Assembly (NCBI GenBank): GCA_026418695.1
Contig: JAOAAU010000087.1
Span: 1 to 40,762, forward strand
Length of the DNA stretch: 40,762 nucleotides
Reading direction: 5' to 3'
Source of the DNA: Clostridia bacterium
GTDB taxonomy: Bacteria > Bacillota > Clostridia > Acetivibrionales > JAFADI01
The notes beneath the pieces are model-generated. The model was not told where the DNA came from. It did no database searches and was given only the letters and a program-made list of their open reading frames with translations. The translations under genes and the position numbers were made by a program. How positions within the stretch are numbered: the stretch's first letter is position 1; each line of letters starts with the position of its first letter. This document shows positions 16,093 through 25,061 of this stretch, piece by piece.

Positions 16093-16968
16093 ATGAGATT
16101 CGTAATCATTACCGGTATTTCTGGGGCTGGTAAAAGCCACACCATCAAGTATATGGAGGATCTGGGCTTTTTTTGTATAGATAACCTACCCCCTGAACTG
16201 ATACCAAAGTTTGCAGATATCTGTAAGAGAAGTGCGGATAAAATGGACAAGATCGCCCTGGTCGTCGATATCCGAGGCGGGGAGCTTTTGAAAGAGCTGC
16301 TGCCGGCTCTGGATGAGGTCAACGGATTGGGTGTTTCTTATGAAATTCTGTTTCTGGATGCAGGGGACGAGGTGCTGATCAAAAGGTACAAGGAAAGCAG
16401 ACGTGCCCACCCGTTAGCTCCGGAGGGAAGATTGATCCGGGGAATTAAGGAAGAAAGAAGAATTCTTGAGAATATCAAAGGGCATGCCAACCACATCATT
16501 GACACATCCAATCTGACGCCAAAGCTCCTGAAAGAGCAGCTAACACAGATCTTTGTTGAAGGAAAAGTGTTTGACGGACTCATCATCAGTGTGACTTCCT
16601 TCGGGTTCAAATATGGAATTCCATTAGACTGTGATCTGGTATTTGATGTGCGGTTCCTTCCTAATCCGTATTATATTGATTCCATGAGAAAATTAACCGG
16701 AAAGAATGAAACAGTACGGGAATATGTATTAAAGTATAAGGAAACACAAGTATTCCTCGAAAAATTGAATGATATGCTGGAATTTCTAATTCCGAATTAT
16801 ATAAAAGAAGGTAAAAGCCAGCTTGTGATCGGTATCGGTTGTACCGGTGGAAAGCATCGGTCGGTAACCATTGCGGATTCCATTTATAGTTCTCTGGCAA
16901 GTAAAGGACATCGGGTGATTGCCGATCACAGGGATATCGAAAAAGATAATAGAGGTGCGGTAAAATGA
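16093..16968 (+). CDS. rapZ: RNase adapter RapZ / nucleotide-binding protein YvcJ
   Basis: P-loop protein, 291 residues. In Enterobacteria RapZ senses glucosamine 6-phosphate and steers RNase E to a small RNA; in Bacillus YvcJ binds GTP and affects competence. The clostridial role is not known. Walker A is GISGAGKS at 8-15. RRAHPL follows in the middle, and the C-terminal signature GCTGGKHRSV is at about 250-259. ATG 16093 is preceded by GTGGGGGT; the GTG at 16081 lies inside that site. The stop overlaps the yvcK start (ATGA). Confidence 0.94.
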   Translation: MRFVIITGISGAGKSHTIKYMEDLGFFCIDNLPPELIPKFADICKRSADKMDKIALVVDIRGGELLKELLPALDEVNGLGVSYEILFLDAGDEVLIKRYKESRRAHPLAPEGRLIRGIKEERRILENIKGHANHIIDTSNLTPKLLKEQLTQIFVEGKVFDGLIISVTSFGFKYGIPLDCDLVFDVRFLPNPYYIDSMRKLTGKNETVREYVLKYKETQVFLEKLNDMLEFLIPNYIKEGKSQLVIGIGCTGGKHRSVTIADSIYSSLASKGHRVIADHRDIEKDNRGAVK

Positions 16969-18296
16969 AAATTTCCCATTGGTTCAAGCCGGGAATGAAA
17001 ATTAAAAGATGGCTTGTTCTTGGCATATTGGGACTGATCTGCATCAGTTTTGGGTTGTCTTTTTTTCTTAAATATATTGAATTGAATCCCCTGGCAAATC
17101 TTCTGCCGATAGGATTGATTGCAGCGGGCGGGGTTTTATTAGTCATCGCCTTAAATTATACGGTTCGGACGATTTATCTTGCGATTTTAAGCGGCGGCGG
17201 AAAGGTTTCGATGGATGCCGGGAGATTGAGCAGTTTGTTGTATGATAAGAGAATCCTTATCCGGGGACCAAAGATTGTTACGATTGGGGGAGGAACAGGC
17301 CTTTCCTCCATGCTTCGCGGACTTAAGCTGTATAGCTCCAATATTACTGCGATCGTTACAGTTGCAGATGATGGCGGAGGTTCGGGCGTTTTACGACAGG
17401 ACCTTGGAATGCTTCCGCCGGGGGATATCAGAAACTGTATTCTTGCTCTGGCCAACACCGAGCCGATCATGGAAAAGCTGCTTCAGTACAGGTTTCAGGA
17501 AGGGATGCTGAAAGGACAAAGCTTTGGCAACTTATTTCTTGCCGCAATGGACGGCATATCCTCCAATTTTGAGGAAGCTGTGCGAAAGATGAGTGACGTT
17601 TTGGCGGTTACCGGGCGTGTGCTTCCTGTAACGCTGGATGATGTCCGGTTGTATGCGGAGCTGGAAGACGGGCATGTAGTCTGCGGAGAGTCCAATATTG
17701 GAAAACACAACAGTTTTCATCCGGGAAAAATCAAAAAGGTATTCATTCAGCCTGGGAATGCAGAACCTCTTCAGGATGTCATCGAAGCCATCAGCGAGGC
17801 AGATTTGATCGTGCTGGGACCAGGAAGTTTATATACAAGTATCATCCCGAATCTTCTGATCAGAGAAGTATGTGAAGCGATGAAAGATTCCAAGGCGTTA
17901 AAAGTTTACGCCTGCAATATCATGACTCAGCCCGGGGAAACGGACAGGTATTCACTGTACGATCATATTGCTGCCATCGAAAAACATTCGTATAAAGGAA
18001 TTATTGATATGTGCATTGCCAACAACGCCGAGATACCGGAGGAGCTTGAGAAAAAGTATCTTGATGACGGAGCAGAGGCAGTTAAGCTGGATGTTGAAAA
18101 GGTGCATAAAGCCGGAATTAAAGTAATTTGCGGCGATTTTGTCAGTATAAAAAACAATTACCTTCGTCACGATTCTATGAAGTTGGCCCAGTCTGTTATT
18201 GACCTTGCTGTAGAGATGGTTCTGGGAAATGATAAAAAAAGAATGGTGGATTACTATTATGTAAAGGATAGATTGAAGAAACAGGTGGAATCATAA
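16965..18296 (+). CDS. yvcK: Gluconeogenesis factor YvcK, membrane-anchored form
   Basis: CofD-like protein, 443 residues, needed in relatives for growth on gluconeogenic carbon sources and for cell shape; Bacillus YvcK binds UDP-GlcNAc. The core begins with IVTIGGGTGLSSML (GGGTG at 108-112), then VADDGGGSG and MLPPGDIRN. Before it lie two predicted membrane helices (about 17-36 and 46-75), absent from the Bacillus protein, which would tether the domain to the membrane. It overlaps rapZ by four bases, so the two are translationally coupled. In many Firmicutes whiA follows directly; here a debranching enzyme intervenes. Confidence 0.93.
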   Translation: MKISHWFKPGMKIKRWLVLGILGLICISFGLSFFLKYIELNPLANLLPIGLIAAGGVLLVIALNYTVRTIYLAILSGGGKVSMDAGRLSSLLYDKRILIRGPKIVTIGGGTGLSSMLRGLKLYSSNITAIVTVADDGGGSGVLRQDLGMLPPGDIRNCILALANTEPIMEKLLQYRFQEGMLKGQSFGNLFLAAMDGISSNFEEAVRKMSDVLAVTGRVLPVTLDDVRLYAELEDGHVVCGESNIGKHNSFHPGKIKKVFIQPGNAEPLQDVIEAISEADLIVLGPGSLYTSIIPNLLIREVCEAMKDSKALKVYACNIMTQPGETDRYSLYDHIAAIEKHSYKGIIDMCIANNAEIPEELEKKYLDDGAEAVKLDVEKVHKAGIKVICGDFVSIKNNYLRHDSMKLAQSVIDLAVEMVLGNDKKRMVDYYYVKDRLKKQVES

Positions 18297-18408
18297 AAGA
18301 AAATTTGAAGTGCAGTTCGTGAACAAAGTGACTTTGGAACCAACTGGCTTCTAAATTCATCCGTTTCAACTTGACTTAAACATCTTGGACGCTAATGGAG
18401 GATTCATC

Positions 18409-20373
18409 ATGGAATTTGGCAAATCAAACTGGAGAACCTATGACCGCGGAATTGAAAAGGAATGGCTTCTTACCAACGGGATCGGAGGTTACTCATCCTC
18501 AACCATGATTGGGGCAAACACAAGGAGATATCACGGTCTGCTGATCGCTTCCCTAAAGCCCCCGGTAAACAGGCACCTGATTCTATCAAAAATTGATGAA
18601 AGTCTTACAATCAACGGCGAGGTACATCCCCTTTATTCTTTTCAGACCCCTGATTACACCATGGAGGGGTTTAAATACCTTCAAAGATTCGTTAAAAACC
18701 CTTTACCTACCTATTTATTCAGCATAAAGGATGCTTTTATAGAAAAGAAAATCAGCATGATCTACGGTGAAAATACAGTTGTCATCGTTTACCGCATTTT
18801 TGGCGGTGAAAATGCTTCTACACTCCGTCTGACACCTCTTGTGAATTTTAGGGATCATCATTTCAATGCAAGTCGGCAACACATGGATTTTGTGCAGACA
18901 ACAACAAAAGATGGCGTATCCATCAAGCCGTATCATCTGGATCTGGATATTCAAATTTTTTGTAGTCAGGGAAAATATATTCCTAAAGACAATGATTACT
19001 TTATGAATATGGATTATGCAGTGGAGAGGGAACGGGGCTTGCACCCTACGGAGGATCATTATATTCCCGGATACTTTGAGGTGGAAGCAGCTCCCGGCAA
19101 GGAAACGGTGGTTACAGTGGTTGCCACGATTGAGAAGGAGATCAAAAGAAAGGATGGTCCTGCGCTGATTCAAGCGGAAGAAAAAAGATTGCAGCAACTG
19201 ATTGACAAAGCCGGATATGAGGATCCATTGGCTCAAAGGCTCGTTTTGGCGGCGGATCAGTTTATTGTTCATAGAAGCTCTACAGATTCGAAAACAATTA
19301 TTGCTGGTTACCCATGGTTTACCGATTGGGGAAGAGATACCATGATTGCTCTCCCGGGTGTAACGCTATCGACAAAAAGATTCGACGATGCGAAAAACAT
19401 TCTATATACGTTTTCTAGATACGTAAAATATGGATTGGTCCCAAATGTATTTCCGGATGGGGGAGATGAACCGCCTTATAATTCCGTGGATGCATCTTTA
19501 TGGTATTTCGAAGCGGTGTATAAATATATTCAATATACAGGGGATGAGCGGTTCATCTTTGACCATATTTATAGTGCCCTGGATGAAATTATCCAGGCAT
19601 TCAGGCAGGGAACCATTTTTAAGATCAAAATGGACACGGACCATTTAGTTTCTGCAGGGGATCCGGGCACACAGCTGACCTGGATGGATGCAAAAGTAGG
19701 GGATTGGGTAGTGACGCCAAGGCATGGAAAGGCAGTAGAAATTAATGCGCTTTGGTATAATGCTTTAAGAATATTTGCAGACCTCTCAAAACGTTTGGGA
19801 AAAGAGAATGCTTTTTATGAAGAGTTGGCTGAAAAAGTAAGGCAGTCTTTTGAGAAAAGCTTTTGGAATGAAGAAGAGCAGTGCCTTTTTGATGTAATTA
19901 CCGGGGAGTCCCGCGATGACAGTATAAGGCCAAATCAAATAATGGCTGTAAGCCTTTCCTATCCGGTTCTAAACGGCCACAAGGCACGAAAGGTAGTGGA
20001 ACGGGTATGGACGGACCTGTATACGGCTTATGGGCTGCGAAGCTTGTCACAAAAATCAAAAGAATATGTAGGGATTTATTACGGGGATCAGGTCAAAAGG
20101 GATGGGGCATACCATCAAGGAACAGTATGGACGTGGCTTTTAGGGCAGTTCATTACCGCTTACGTAAGGGTGAATGGAAATTCGGAAGAAGCCCAAAAGA
20201 TGGCAATGAGGTTTATTGAGCCTTTTAATGACCATCTGGAGGATGCCGGTCTTGGATCGATTTCGGAAATATTTGACGGGAATGAGCCGTTGATACCAAG
20301 GGGCTGTTTTGCACAGGCGTGGAGTGTAGGGGAAATACTGAGGGCTTACGCGGAAGATGTTCTGGTACGATGA
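18409..20373 (+). CDS. Glycogen debranching enzyme (amylo-alpha-1,6-glucosidase, GH133 type)
   Basis: Cytosolic glucosidase of the archaeal/bacterial debranching family, 654 residues, which removes alpha-1,6-linked branch stubs from glycogen. The N-terminal domain starts WLLTNGIGGYSSSTMIGANT with RRYHGLL just after. The (alpha/alpha)6 catalytic barrel shows GYPWFTDWGRDTMIALPG from 300, PNVFPDGGDEPPYNSVDAS from about 345, DGAYHQGTVWTW near 565, and SEIFDGNEP near 618, which holds conserved acidic residues. TGGAGGA six bases upstream fixes ATG 18409. It lies between yvcK and whiA, 112 bases after yvcK and with no own promoter seen, and may be co-transcribed. The putative glycogen-binding protein at 1423 could be a functional partner. 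Confidence 0.9.
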   Translation: MEFGKSNWRTYDRGIEKEWLLTNGIGGYSSSTMIGANTRRYHGLLIASLKPPVNRHLILSKIDESLTINGEVHPLYSFQTPDYTMEGFKYLQRFVKNPLPTYLFSIKDAFIEKKISMIYGENTVVIVYRIFGGENASTLRLTPLVNFRDHHFNASRQHMDFVQTTTKDGVSIKPYHLDLDIQIFCSQGKYIPKDNDYFMNMDYAVERERGLHPTEDHYIPGYFEVEAAPGKETVVTVVATIEKEIKRKDGPALIQAEEKRLQQLIDKAGYEDPLAQRLVLAADQFIVHRSSTDSKTIIAGYPWFTDWGRDTMIALPGVTLSTKRFDDAKNILYTFSRYVKYGLVPNVFPDGGDEPPYNSVDASLWYFEAVYKYIQYTGDERFIFDHIYSALDEIIQAFRQGTIFKIKMDTDHLVSAGDPGTQLTWMDAKVGDWVVTPRHGKAVEINALWYNALRIFADLSKRLGKENAFYEELAEKVRQSFEKSFWNEEEQCLFDVITGESRDDSIRPNQIMAVSLSYPVLNGHKARKVVERVWTDLYTAYGLRSLSQKSKEYVGIYYGDQVKRDGAYHQGTVWTWLLGQFITAYVRVNGNSEEAQKMAMRFIEPFNDHLEDAGLGSISEIFDGNEPLIPRGCFAQAWSVGEILRAYAEDVLVR

Positions 20374-20379
20374 ATTCTA

Positions 20380-20409
20380 TTTACAATTTCATAGGTTTTA
20401 TGATATAAA
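20380..20409 (+). promoter_or_regulatory. Probable promoter of whiA (extended -10)
   Basis: TTTACA (20380-20385), an 18-nt spacer and TATAAA (20404-20409) preceded by TG at 20401-20402. Confidence 0.55.
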
Positions 20410-20533
20410 ATTTATAGGATTGCAAGTCGGATGATATTGAAATGTTGATGCCAGCTTGGAAGTGCATTTTAAAATTACCAACTGCGCATGGAACAATTAT
20501 AAAATAAGAAACACTGGATAAGGGTGTGCGGGT

Positions 20534-21490
20534 TTGTCTTTTTCATCTTCAGTTAAAAATGAACTGTGTAGGATTGAAATAAGTGAAAAGTGTTGTTTGT
20601 TTTCAGAACTCGCAGCGGTAGTCCGGATCAGCGGTATTGTAAAATATACCGGCCGGGATGAGGTCAATGTTAAGATTGTTACTGAAAACGCGGCTTTTGC
20701 AAGAAAGTTGTTTTCCTCCATTAAAAAGCTTTATAATATTTACCCTGAAGTAGTTACCAGAAGAAGCAAAAAGTTAAAAAAACACATTTCCTATATCCTG
20801 GTGCTGACTTCTTCCATGGGGTTGAAGGATATTCTTGAGAATATGGGCATCATGCAGGGAGTGAATGGTCAAGCGGAGTATTTGAATTTTGACAGCAGAT
20901 TGTTAAAGAAAAACTGCTGCCGGAAATCCTACCTTCGGGGTGCTTTTCTTGCAGGGGGCTCCATCAGTGATCCGGAAAAAACGTATCACCTGGAAATAGC
21001 GACGCACAAAGAAATCATCGCGCAAGAATTAAGTCACCAGGGAAGCCGGTTTGGGCTTCACGGAAAGGTCATCAGCCGCAAAGGAAATTTTGTCAGCTAT
21101 CTCAAAGAAGGAGAGAATATTGTAGATTTCCTGAATGTGATTGGTGCCCATACTGCTTTATTGGATCTGGAGAATGTGCGAATCCTCAAGGAAATGCGCA
21201 ATAATGTAAACCGGATCGTAAATTGTGAAACTGCAAACCTTGAGAAAACCGTGAATGCATCGGTGAGACAGGTTGAAAATATCTTATATATCAGGGATCA
21301 TATCGGTTTCGAGCGTATCCCGGAGAATTTAAGGGAAGTCGCTGAATTAAGACTGCAGTACAGCGACGCAAATTTGAAAGAGCTTGGCGAAATGCTGGAT
21401 CCGCCTTTAGGGAAGTCTGGTGTCAACCATAGACTGCGTAAGTTAGACAGGATTGCAGAAAATGCAAGAAGTTTGAAAGGGGAGTTGTAA
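20534..21490 (+). CDS. whiA: DNA-binding protein WhiA (sporulation/division regulator)
   Basis: Two-domain protein, 318 residues: an N-terminal fold related to LAGLIDADG homing endonucleases and a C-terminal helix-turn-helix. In Streptomyces it controls sporulation septation; in Bacillus it affects division and chromosome segregation. The degenerate LAGLIDADG segment is [12 protein letters not shown] at about 135-146. The HTH is around 280-304 (NLKELGEML then [10 protein letters not shown]). The start is TTG 20534, seven bases after AAGGGTG. Its stop codon directly abuts the HPr start, so the two genes are coupled. Confidence 0.95.
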   Translation: MSFSSSVKNELCRIEISEKCCLFSELAAVVRISGIVKYTGRDEVNVKIVTENAAFARKLFSSIKKLYNIYPEVVTRRSKKLKKHISYILVLTSSMGLKDILENMGIMQGVNGQAEYLNFDSRLLKKNCCRKSYLRGAFLAGGSISDPEKTYHLEIATHKEIIAQELSHQGSRFGLHGKVISRKGNFVSYLKEGENIVDFLNVIGAHTALLDLENVRILKEMRNNVNRIVNCETANLEKTVNASVRQVENILYIRDHIGFERIPENLREVAELRLQYSDANLKELGEMLDPPLGKSGVNHRLRKLDRIAENARSLKGEL

Positions 21491-21754
21491 ATGGTTGAAA
21501 AAACTGTTGAAGTTACTAATCCGACAGGACTTCACGCGAGGCCCGCGGCTTTATTCGTGCAGACAGCTGGTAAGTTCACATCGCACATATGGATTTCCAA
21601 AGATGAAAAGAAGGTGAATGCAAAAAGCATCATGGGTCTGATGTCCCTGGCTGTTTCCCAAGGAACCAGTGTAACGATCGGTGCAGAAGGTGAAGATGAA
21701 CAGATAGCACTCAGGGAGTTGATCGACTTGATTACTTCCGGCTTTGGAGAATAA
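21491..21754 (+). CDS. ptsH: Phosphocarrier protein HPr
   Basis: Small HPr-fold protein, 87 residues. His15 in TGLHARPA is the site phosphorylated by PTS enzyme I. Ser46 in NAKSIMGL is the site used by HPr kinase (hprK at 13045). Because His15 is present this is a true HPr and not the Crh paralog, in which that residue is replaced. No enzyme I or PTS permease is encoded in the window, so it may serve regulation, sugar transport or both. AAGGGGAG lies inside the end of whiA. A strong terminator follows. Confidence 0.93.
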   Translation: MVEKTVEVTNPTGLHARPAALFVQTAGKFTSHIWISKDEKKVNAKSIMGLMSLAVSQGTSVTIGAEGEDEQIALRELIDLITSGFGE

Positions 21755-21810
21755 TTCCGGCTTGGAAAAAGAAAATCTACAATAGAAAGTAACCTGGAAG
21801 TTATTATTTA

Positions 21811-21848
21811 ACAAGAGCTTGGCAATATTGCCAAGCTCTTGTCGTTTT
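21811..21848. terminator. Intrinsic terminator after the whiA-HPr operon
   Basis: Perfect 32-base palindrome (21811-21842) forming a 14-bp stem with an ATAT loop, followed by CGTTTTATT. Confidence 0.85.
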
Positions 21849-21894
21849 ATTGTGTTAAAAAGTTTTCATTCTGCAAAAGGTTACAAAATATGAT

Positions 21895-21921
21895 GAAGGA
21901 ATTTTCTTACATTGAGAGAAT
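21895..21921 (+). promoter_or_regulatory. Sigma-H promoter of the spoIIA operon
   Basis: GAAGGAATT (21895-21903), an 11-nt spacer and AGAGAAT (21915-21921). This matches the sigma-H consensus RnAGGAwww-11/12-RnnGAAT at every defined base. Bacillus spoIIA is transcribed by sigma-H under Spo0A control. I could not place a convincing Spo0A box upstream. Confidence 0.75.
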
Positions 21922-22037
21922 TGAGAATATACCAAAGATAACGGTTCAAGTAGTAGTACTCACACAGCAGGGTCATATCGAATTTTACTGTTACTTTTGA
22001 ATTGGCGATTATCATTGAATCAAATGGAGGGATCAGA

Positions 22038-22373
22038 TTGCAGATTAAATTTTCTAACAAAGGGACAACCTTGATCGTTGGAATCAATGGAGAATTGGAC
22101 CATCACTCGGCAGAATACATCCGGCAGAAGGTGGATGGAGAAATCATCAAGTCTTCTACCAAAAACGTGATCTTTGACTTGTCCAATGTTTCTTTTATGG
22201 ACAGTTCCGGGATCGGTGTGATTATCGGAAGATATAAAAATATTCAGAAATTAAACGGAAAGACGGCATTAACCGGATTGAACGAACATGTTAAGCGGAT
22301 TTTCGATATGGCCGGGCTTTTAAAAATCATCCCTGCCTATGGGAATGTTGAAAGTGCGCTTAAAAATTTTTGA
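22038..22373 (+). CDS. spoIIAA: Anti-sigma-F factor antagonist SpoIIAA
   Basis: STAS-domain protein, 111 residues. In its dephosphorylated form it binds SpoIIAB and frees sigma-F in the forespore. The phosphorylation loop is FMDSSGIGV with Ser57 as the likely target of SpoIIAB (Ser58 in Bacillus). The start is TTG 22038, six bases after TGGAGGGA. A longer frame from 22002 has no ribosome binding site. It is the first gene of the spoIIA operon, about 110 bases behind the sigma-H promoter, and is 15 bases from spoIIAB. Confidence 0.94.
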   Translation: MQIKFSNKGTTLIVGINGELDHHSAEYIRQKVDGEIIKSSTKNVIFDLSNVSFMDSSGIGVIIGRYKNIQKLNGKTALTGLNEHVKRIFDMAGLLKIIPAYGNVESALKNF

Positions 22374-22388
22374 GGGGGAGCTAATGTT

Positions 22389-22823
22389 ATGCAGCCAATC
22401 AATGAAATGAAACTGGAGTTTAGCAGTAAATCAAGCAATGAATCCTTTGCCAGGGTCGTTGCAGCGGCATTTGTATCACAGATTGATCCTACGTTGGATG
22501 AATTGGCAGACGTAAAAACCGCTGTTTCAGAAGCCGTAACCAATGCGATTATTCACGGGTATGAGAACAAACCGGGGTTCGTGAAGATGATTTGTAAACT
22601 ATTTCCCGATACTGTTGAGATCACCATCGAAGACCAGGGAATAGGGATAGAGGATATTGATCTGGCAAGGCAGCCCTTGTATACGTCCAAACCCGACATG
22701 GACAGGTCCGGTATGGGGTTTACAGTCATGGAGAATTTTATGGACAAGGTGGAAATTGAATCGGAGGGTGGAAAAGGAACGGTCGTCAGGATGTATAAGA
22801 CTTTCAAGTCTGTTGTCAAATAA
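22389..22823 (+). CDS. spoIIAB: Anti-sigma-F factor and serine kinase SpoIIAB
   Basis: GHKL-fold protein, 144 residues. It holds sigma-F inactive before septation and phosphorylates SpoIIAA. The Bergerat ATP site is complete: N box [11 protein letters not shown] with Glu48 and Asn52, G1 box EDQGIGI with Asp82, and G2 box RSGMGF at 106-111. AGGGGGAG overlaps the end of spoIIAA, eight bases before the ATG. A 209-base gap to sigF follows, whereas the two genes are normally nearly adjacent. Confidence 0.95.
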   Translation: MQPINEMKLEFSSKSSNESFARVVAAAFVSQIDPTLDELADVKTAVSEAVTNAIIHGYENKPGFVKMICKLFPDTVEITIEDQGIGIEDIDLARQPLYTSKPDMDRSGMGFTVMENFMDKVEIESEGGKGTVVRMYKTFKSVVK

Positions 22824-23032
22824 TTTTTTTTGATAGTATATGTAAATATATAGTAAATATGGGAATAATAACAAATTAAAGCTGGCAGTCCGGATTGAAC
22901 GTGATAAAGCTTATGATCGCGCTTCAATTTCCTTGACTTTTGTCGTGAAAATAAAATTCGTCCAACCATAACCATTTTCACGGTGAAACTTACTCAGGAT
23001 AAAGAATGTTACGGAAAGGCAAAGGAAATAGT
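22824..23032. other. Unusual 209-base gap inside the spoIIA operon with a 9-bp inverted repeat
   Basis: It holds no open frame. CGTGAAAAT (22944-22952) and ATTTTCACG (22974-22982) form a perfect inverted repeat with a 21-base loop and no T-tract. TTGACT at 22933-22938 has no -10 at proper spacing. It may regulate sigF translation or mark an internal promoter. Confidence 0.4.
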
Positions 23033-23773
23033 ATGAACGAATTTGCAGATGATGTCATGCTTGAGCTTATACAAAAGGCGAAAGACGGGGACAAGCATGC
23101 GCAGTCCATGATGATAGAGAAGAACGTAGGCCTTGTATGGAGTATTGTAAAAAGGTTTCAGAACAGAGGGTATGAGAGCGATGACTTGTTCCAGATCGGG
23201 TGTATCGGTCTGATTAAAGCTGTAAGTAAATTTGACCAGACCTTTGGCGTCAGGTTTTCTACCTATGCTGTTCCGATGATTATTGGCGAAATCAAAAGGT
23301 TTATTAGGGATGACGGAATCATTAAAGTCAGCAGATCTTTAAAAGAAACTTCCAATAAAGTCAGGGTTACCAAGGAAATTATGAGCAAGGAGATAGGACG
23401 GGAACCTTCCATAGGGGAAATGGCAGAGCGGCTGAATATTTCCTCGGAAGAAATCGTAATGGCGCTGGAAGCTTCCAATACACCGGAATCTCTATACAAC
23501 ACGGTAAAGGAAGGGGATAGCAATCCTATTCTGCTGATTGACAGGATTAACAGTGAAGGGATCAATCATGAGCTGGATATTATCGATAGAATCGCTTTAA
23601 GGCAAATTCTGGAGACATTGAAGCCCAGGGAAAAACAAATCATTATTCTGAGGTATTTTAAGGAGAAAACCCAGATGCAGATCGCAAAAACCCTTGGAAT
23701 ATCGCAGGTCCAGGTATCCCGAATAGAAAAAAAGATACTGGAGGAAATACGGCAGAAAATAAGCAGTGTTTAA
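23033..23773 (+). CDS. sigF: Forespore sigma factor F
   Basis: Sigma-70 family factor of the SigF/SigG group, 246 residues, which starts the forespore programme after asymmetric septation. Region 2 is clear (GYESDDLFQIGCIGLIKAV, then TYAVPMIIGEIKR), region 3 follows, and region 4.2 is the HTH around QIAKTLGISQVQVSRIEKK near the C-terminus. ATG 23033 is chosen because AAAGGAAA lies just before it; the ATG at 23006 does not have such a site. It follows spoIIAB in the canonical order and is probably controlled by SpoIIAB. The next gene starts 94 bases later with no terminator between, so it is likely in the same transcript. Confidence 0.95.
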   Translation: MNEFADDVMLELIQKAKDGDKHAQSMMIEKNVGLVWSIVKRFQNRGYESDDLFQIGCIGLIKAVSKFDQTFGVRFSTYAVPMIIGEIKRFIRDDGIIKVSRSLKETSNKVRVTKEIMSKEIGREPSIGEMAERLNISSEEIVMALEASNTPESLYNTVKEGDSNPILLIDRINSEGINHELDIIDRIALRQILETLKPREKQIIILRYFKEKTQMQIAKTLGISQVQVSRIEKKILEEIRQKISSV

Positions 23774-23867
23774 TAAAGTCTGAAGTCATGATTATGAATA
23801 AATTTAAATATAAATAAATTGGGCAGTTTTTTGCTTCACTAATAACCTTGTATTCGGAGGTCGAGAA

Positions 23868-24824
23868 ATGAGCAGTAAAGATACAGCTTTAAATCAGCCT
23901 GCTTTGGTTGGGGTTTCCAATGAAAAGCAGAAGGTGGAGACGTCAGGATATAGAAAGATCCAAAGAACCATTGCAATAGTCTCCTGTATTATGGCTGTGT
24001 TGGTATTGGTATTCTCCATCCAGAATTTTATTAGATTCCGAGCAGAAAAGGAATATAGGAACGAAGTTTCCATTCTGAAGTCAAAAGTAAATGAGATAAA
24101 GATAAAAGTGAAGTCCTGTATTGATCCTGGTGAAAAAACGGTTGCAGAAAACATTCAGGAAATTGAAAGCCTGCCTCAAAGCAGCAGTTTTAAAGACGAA
24201 CTCAAGCGTCTCAACGACCATCCAAAGTATAAAACAGTTCAAGTTAAGGAAACAACCGCCAGTCTCGGAATCGATTTGCTGATGGAAGACCTTGATTCAT
24301 TGAAAAATGACGGTGCCGGGCTGAGAAGCTTCATGAAAGATCAGCAGGGGGTGGATGATAAGTTTCTGGCATTGAAAGAACGAAAAGATTGTACCTACGA
24401 AACCTTGCTGGAAGTATGTGCTGAGTTGGAAAGAGAAAACTCCGAACAGAAAAGCAGGGTAAACAAAATGGCCGCAACCAGTCAAATGGAACAAACCGTC
24501 AAAAAGATCCAAAAAGCGATGGAATTCAGGGGGAAAAGTATAAAGTTTTATCAATGGGGACTGATGGCAGACATGGATTCAAAACTGGCGATGCAAACCT
24601 GCAATAGCTTTATGGAAGAAGCGACTCAGTACATATCCACTGCAAAATCATCACGGGGAGTACTGGACCAATATACCGGAAAAGCAAAAAAAGCAACCAA
24701 TGAGGCCAGAGTACAGGAAGAAATGGTTCGAGAAAATCTCCAATCAGCTCAAAAGCATTATGTTGAATCAATAAATTGGATGGAGAAGTATAAGAAAATG
24801 ATGGGGATGATCAGTGAGAAATAA
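23868..24824 (+). CDS. Unknown single-pass membrane protein with long coiled-coil domain
   Basis: 318 residues, not recognised. A short cytosolic N-terminus is followed by one membrane helix (about 34-53). The rest is almost entirely charged and helical, with heptad-like stretches (about 60-80, 190-235 and 270-318), and is predicted to lie outside the membrane. It contains few cysteines and no enzyme motif. The ribosome binding site is a perfect GGAGGT, seven bases before the ATG. It follows sigF with no terminator, and a strong terminator ends the unit at 24919. Co-transcription with sigF suggests a sporulation role, for instance at the septum or the forespore-mother cell interface. That is inference from position only. 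Confidence 0.75.
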   Translation: MSSKDTALNQPALVGVSNEKQKVETSGYRKIQRTIAIVSCIMAVLVLVFSIQNFIRFRAEKEYRNEVSILKSKVNEIKIKVKSCIDPGEKTVAENIQEIESLPQSSSFKDELKRLNDHPKYKTVQVKETTASLGIDLLMEDLDSLKNDGAGLRSFMKDQQGVDDKFLALKERKDCTYETLLEVCAELERENSEQKSRVNKMAATSQMEQTVKKIQKAMEFRGKSIKFYQWGLMADMDSKLAMQTCNSFMEEATQYISTAKSSRGVLDQYTGKAKKATNEARVQEEMVRENLQSAQKHYVESINWMEKYKKMMGMISEK

Positions 24825-24875
24825 TCCCCAATTTAATGACGAAAATTAAAAAGATGTGAATTTAAAAAAGAATTG

Positions 24876-24919
24876 AAAACAATATGCTATTCTTTCCTGC
24901 ATATTGTTTTTTGTTTTTC
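24876..24919 (+). terminator. Intrinsic terminator of the spoIIA transcript
   Basis: 12-bp stem (24876-24887 with 24899-24910), 11-base loop, then TTGTTTTTCT. Confidence 0.82.
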
Positions 24920-24981
24920 TAATAATATAAAGAGCGGAATCACTGATTTTGCGCTGATTTTGACGATAATGAAGGTCGAAT

Positions 24982-25028
24982 AATACTTGGCAGTCCAATG
25001 ATATGCACACTGTTTATTGCCAAGTATT
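24982..25028. repeat. 11-bp perfect inverted repeat upstream of the spoVA unit
   Basis: AATACTTGGCA (24982-24992) and TGCCAAGTATT (25018-25028) with a 25-base loop. It lies 33 bases before the next ATG. It could be an operator or leader hairpin. Confidence 0.45.
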
Positions 25029-25061
25029 TCTTATTCTTGAAAATGAGCGGGAGTGGGTAGA

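Noticed and set aside
21930-22000. Spo0A box (TATCGAA at 21976-21982) near spoIIAA
   Set aside because: Only a partial match and downstream of the predicted start of transcription.
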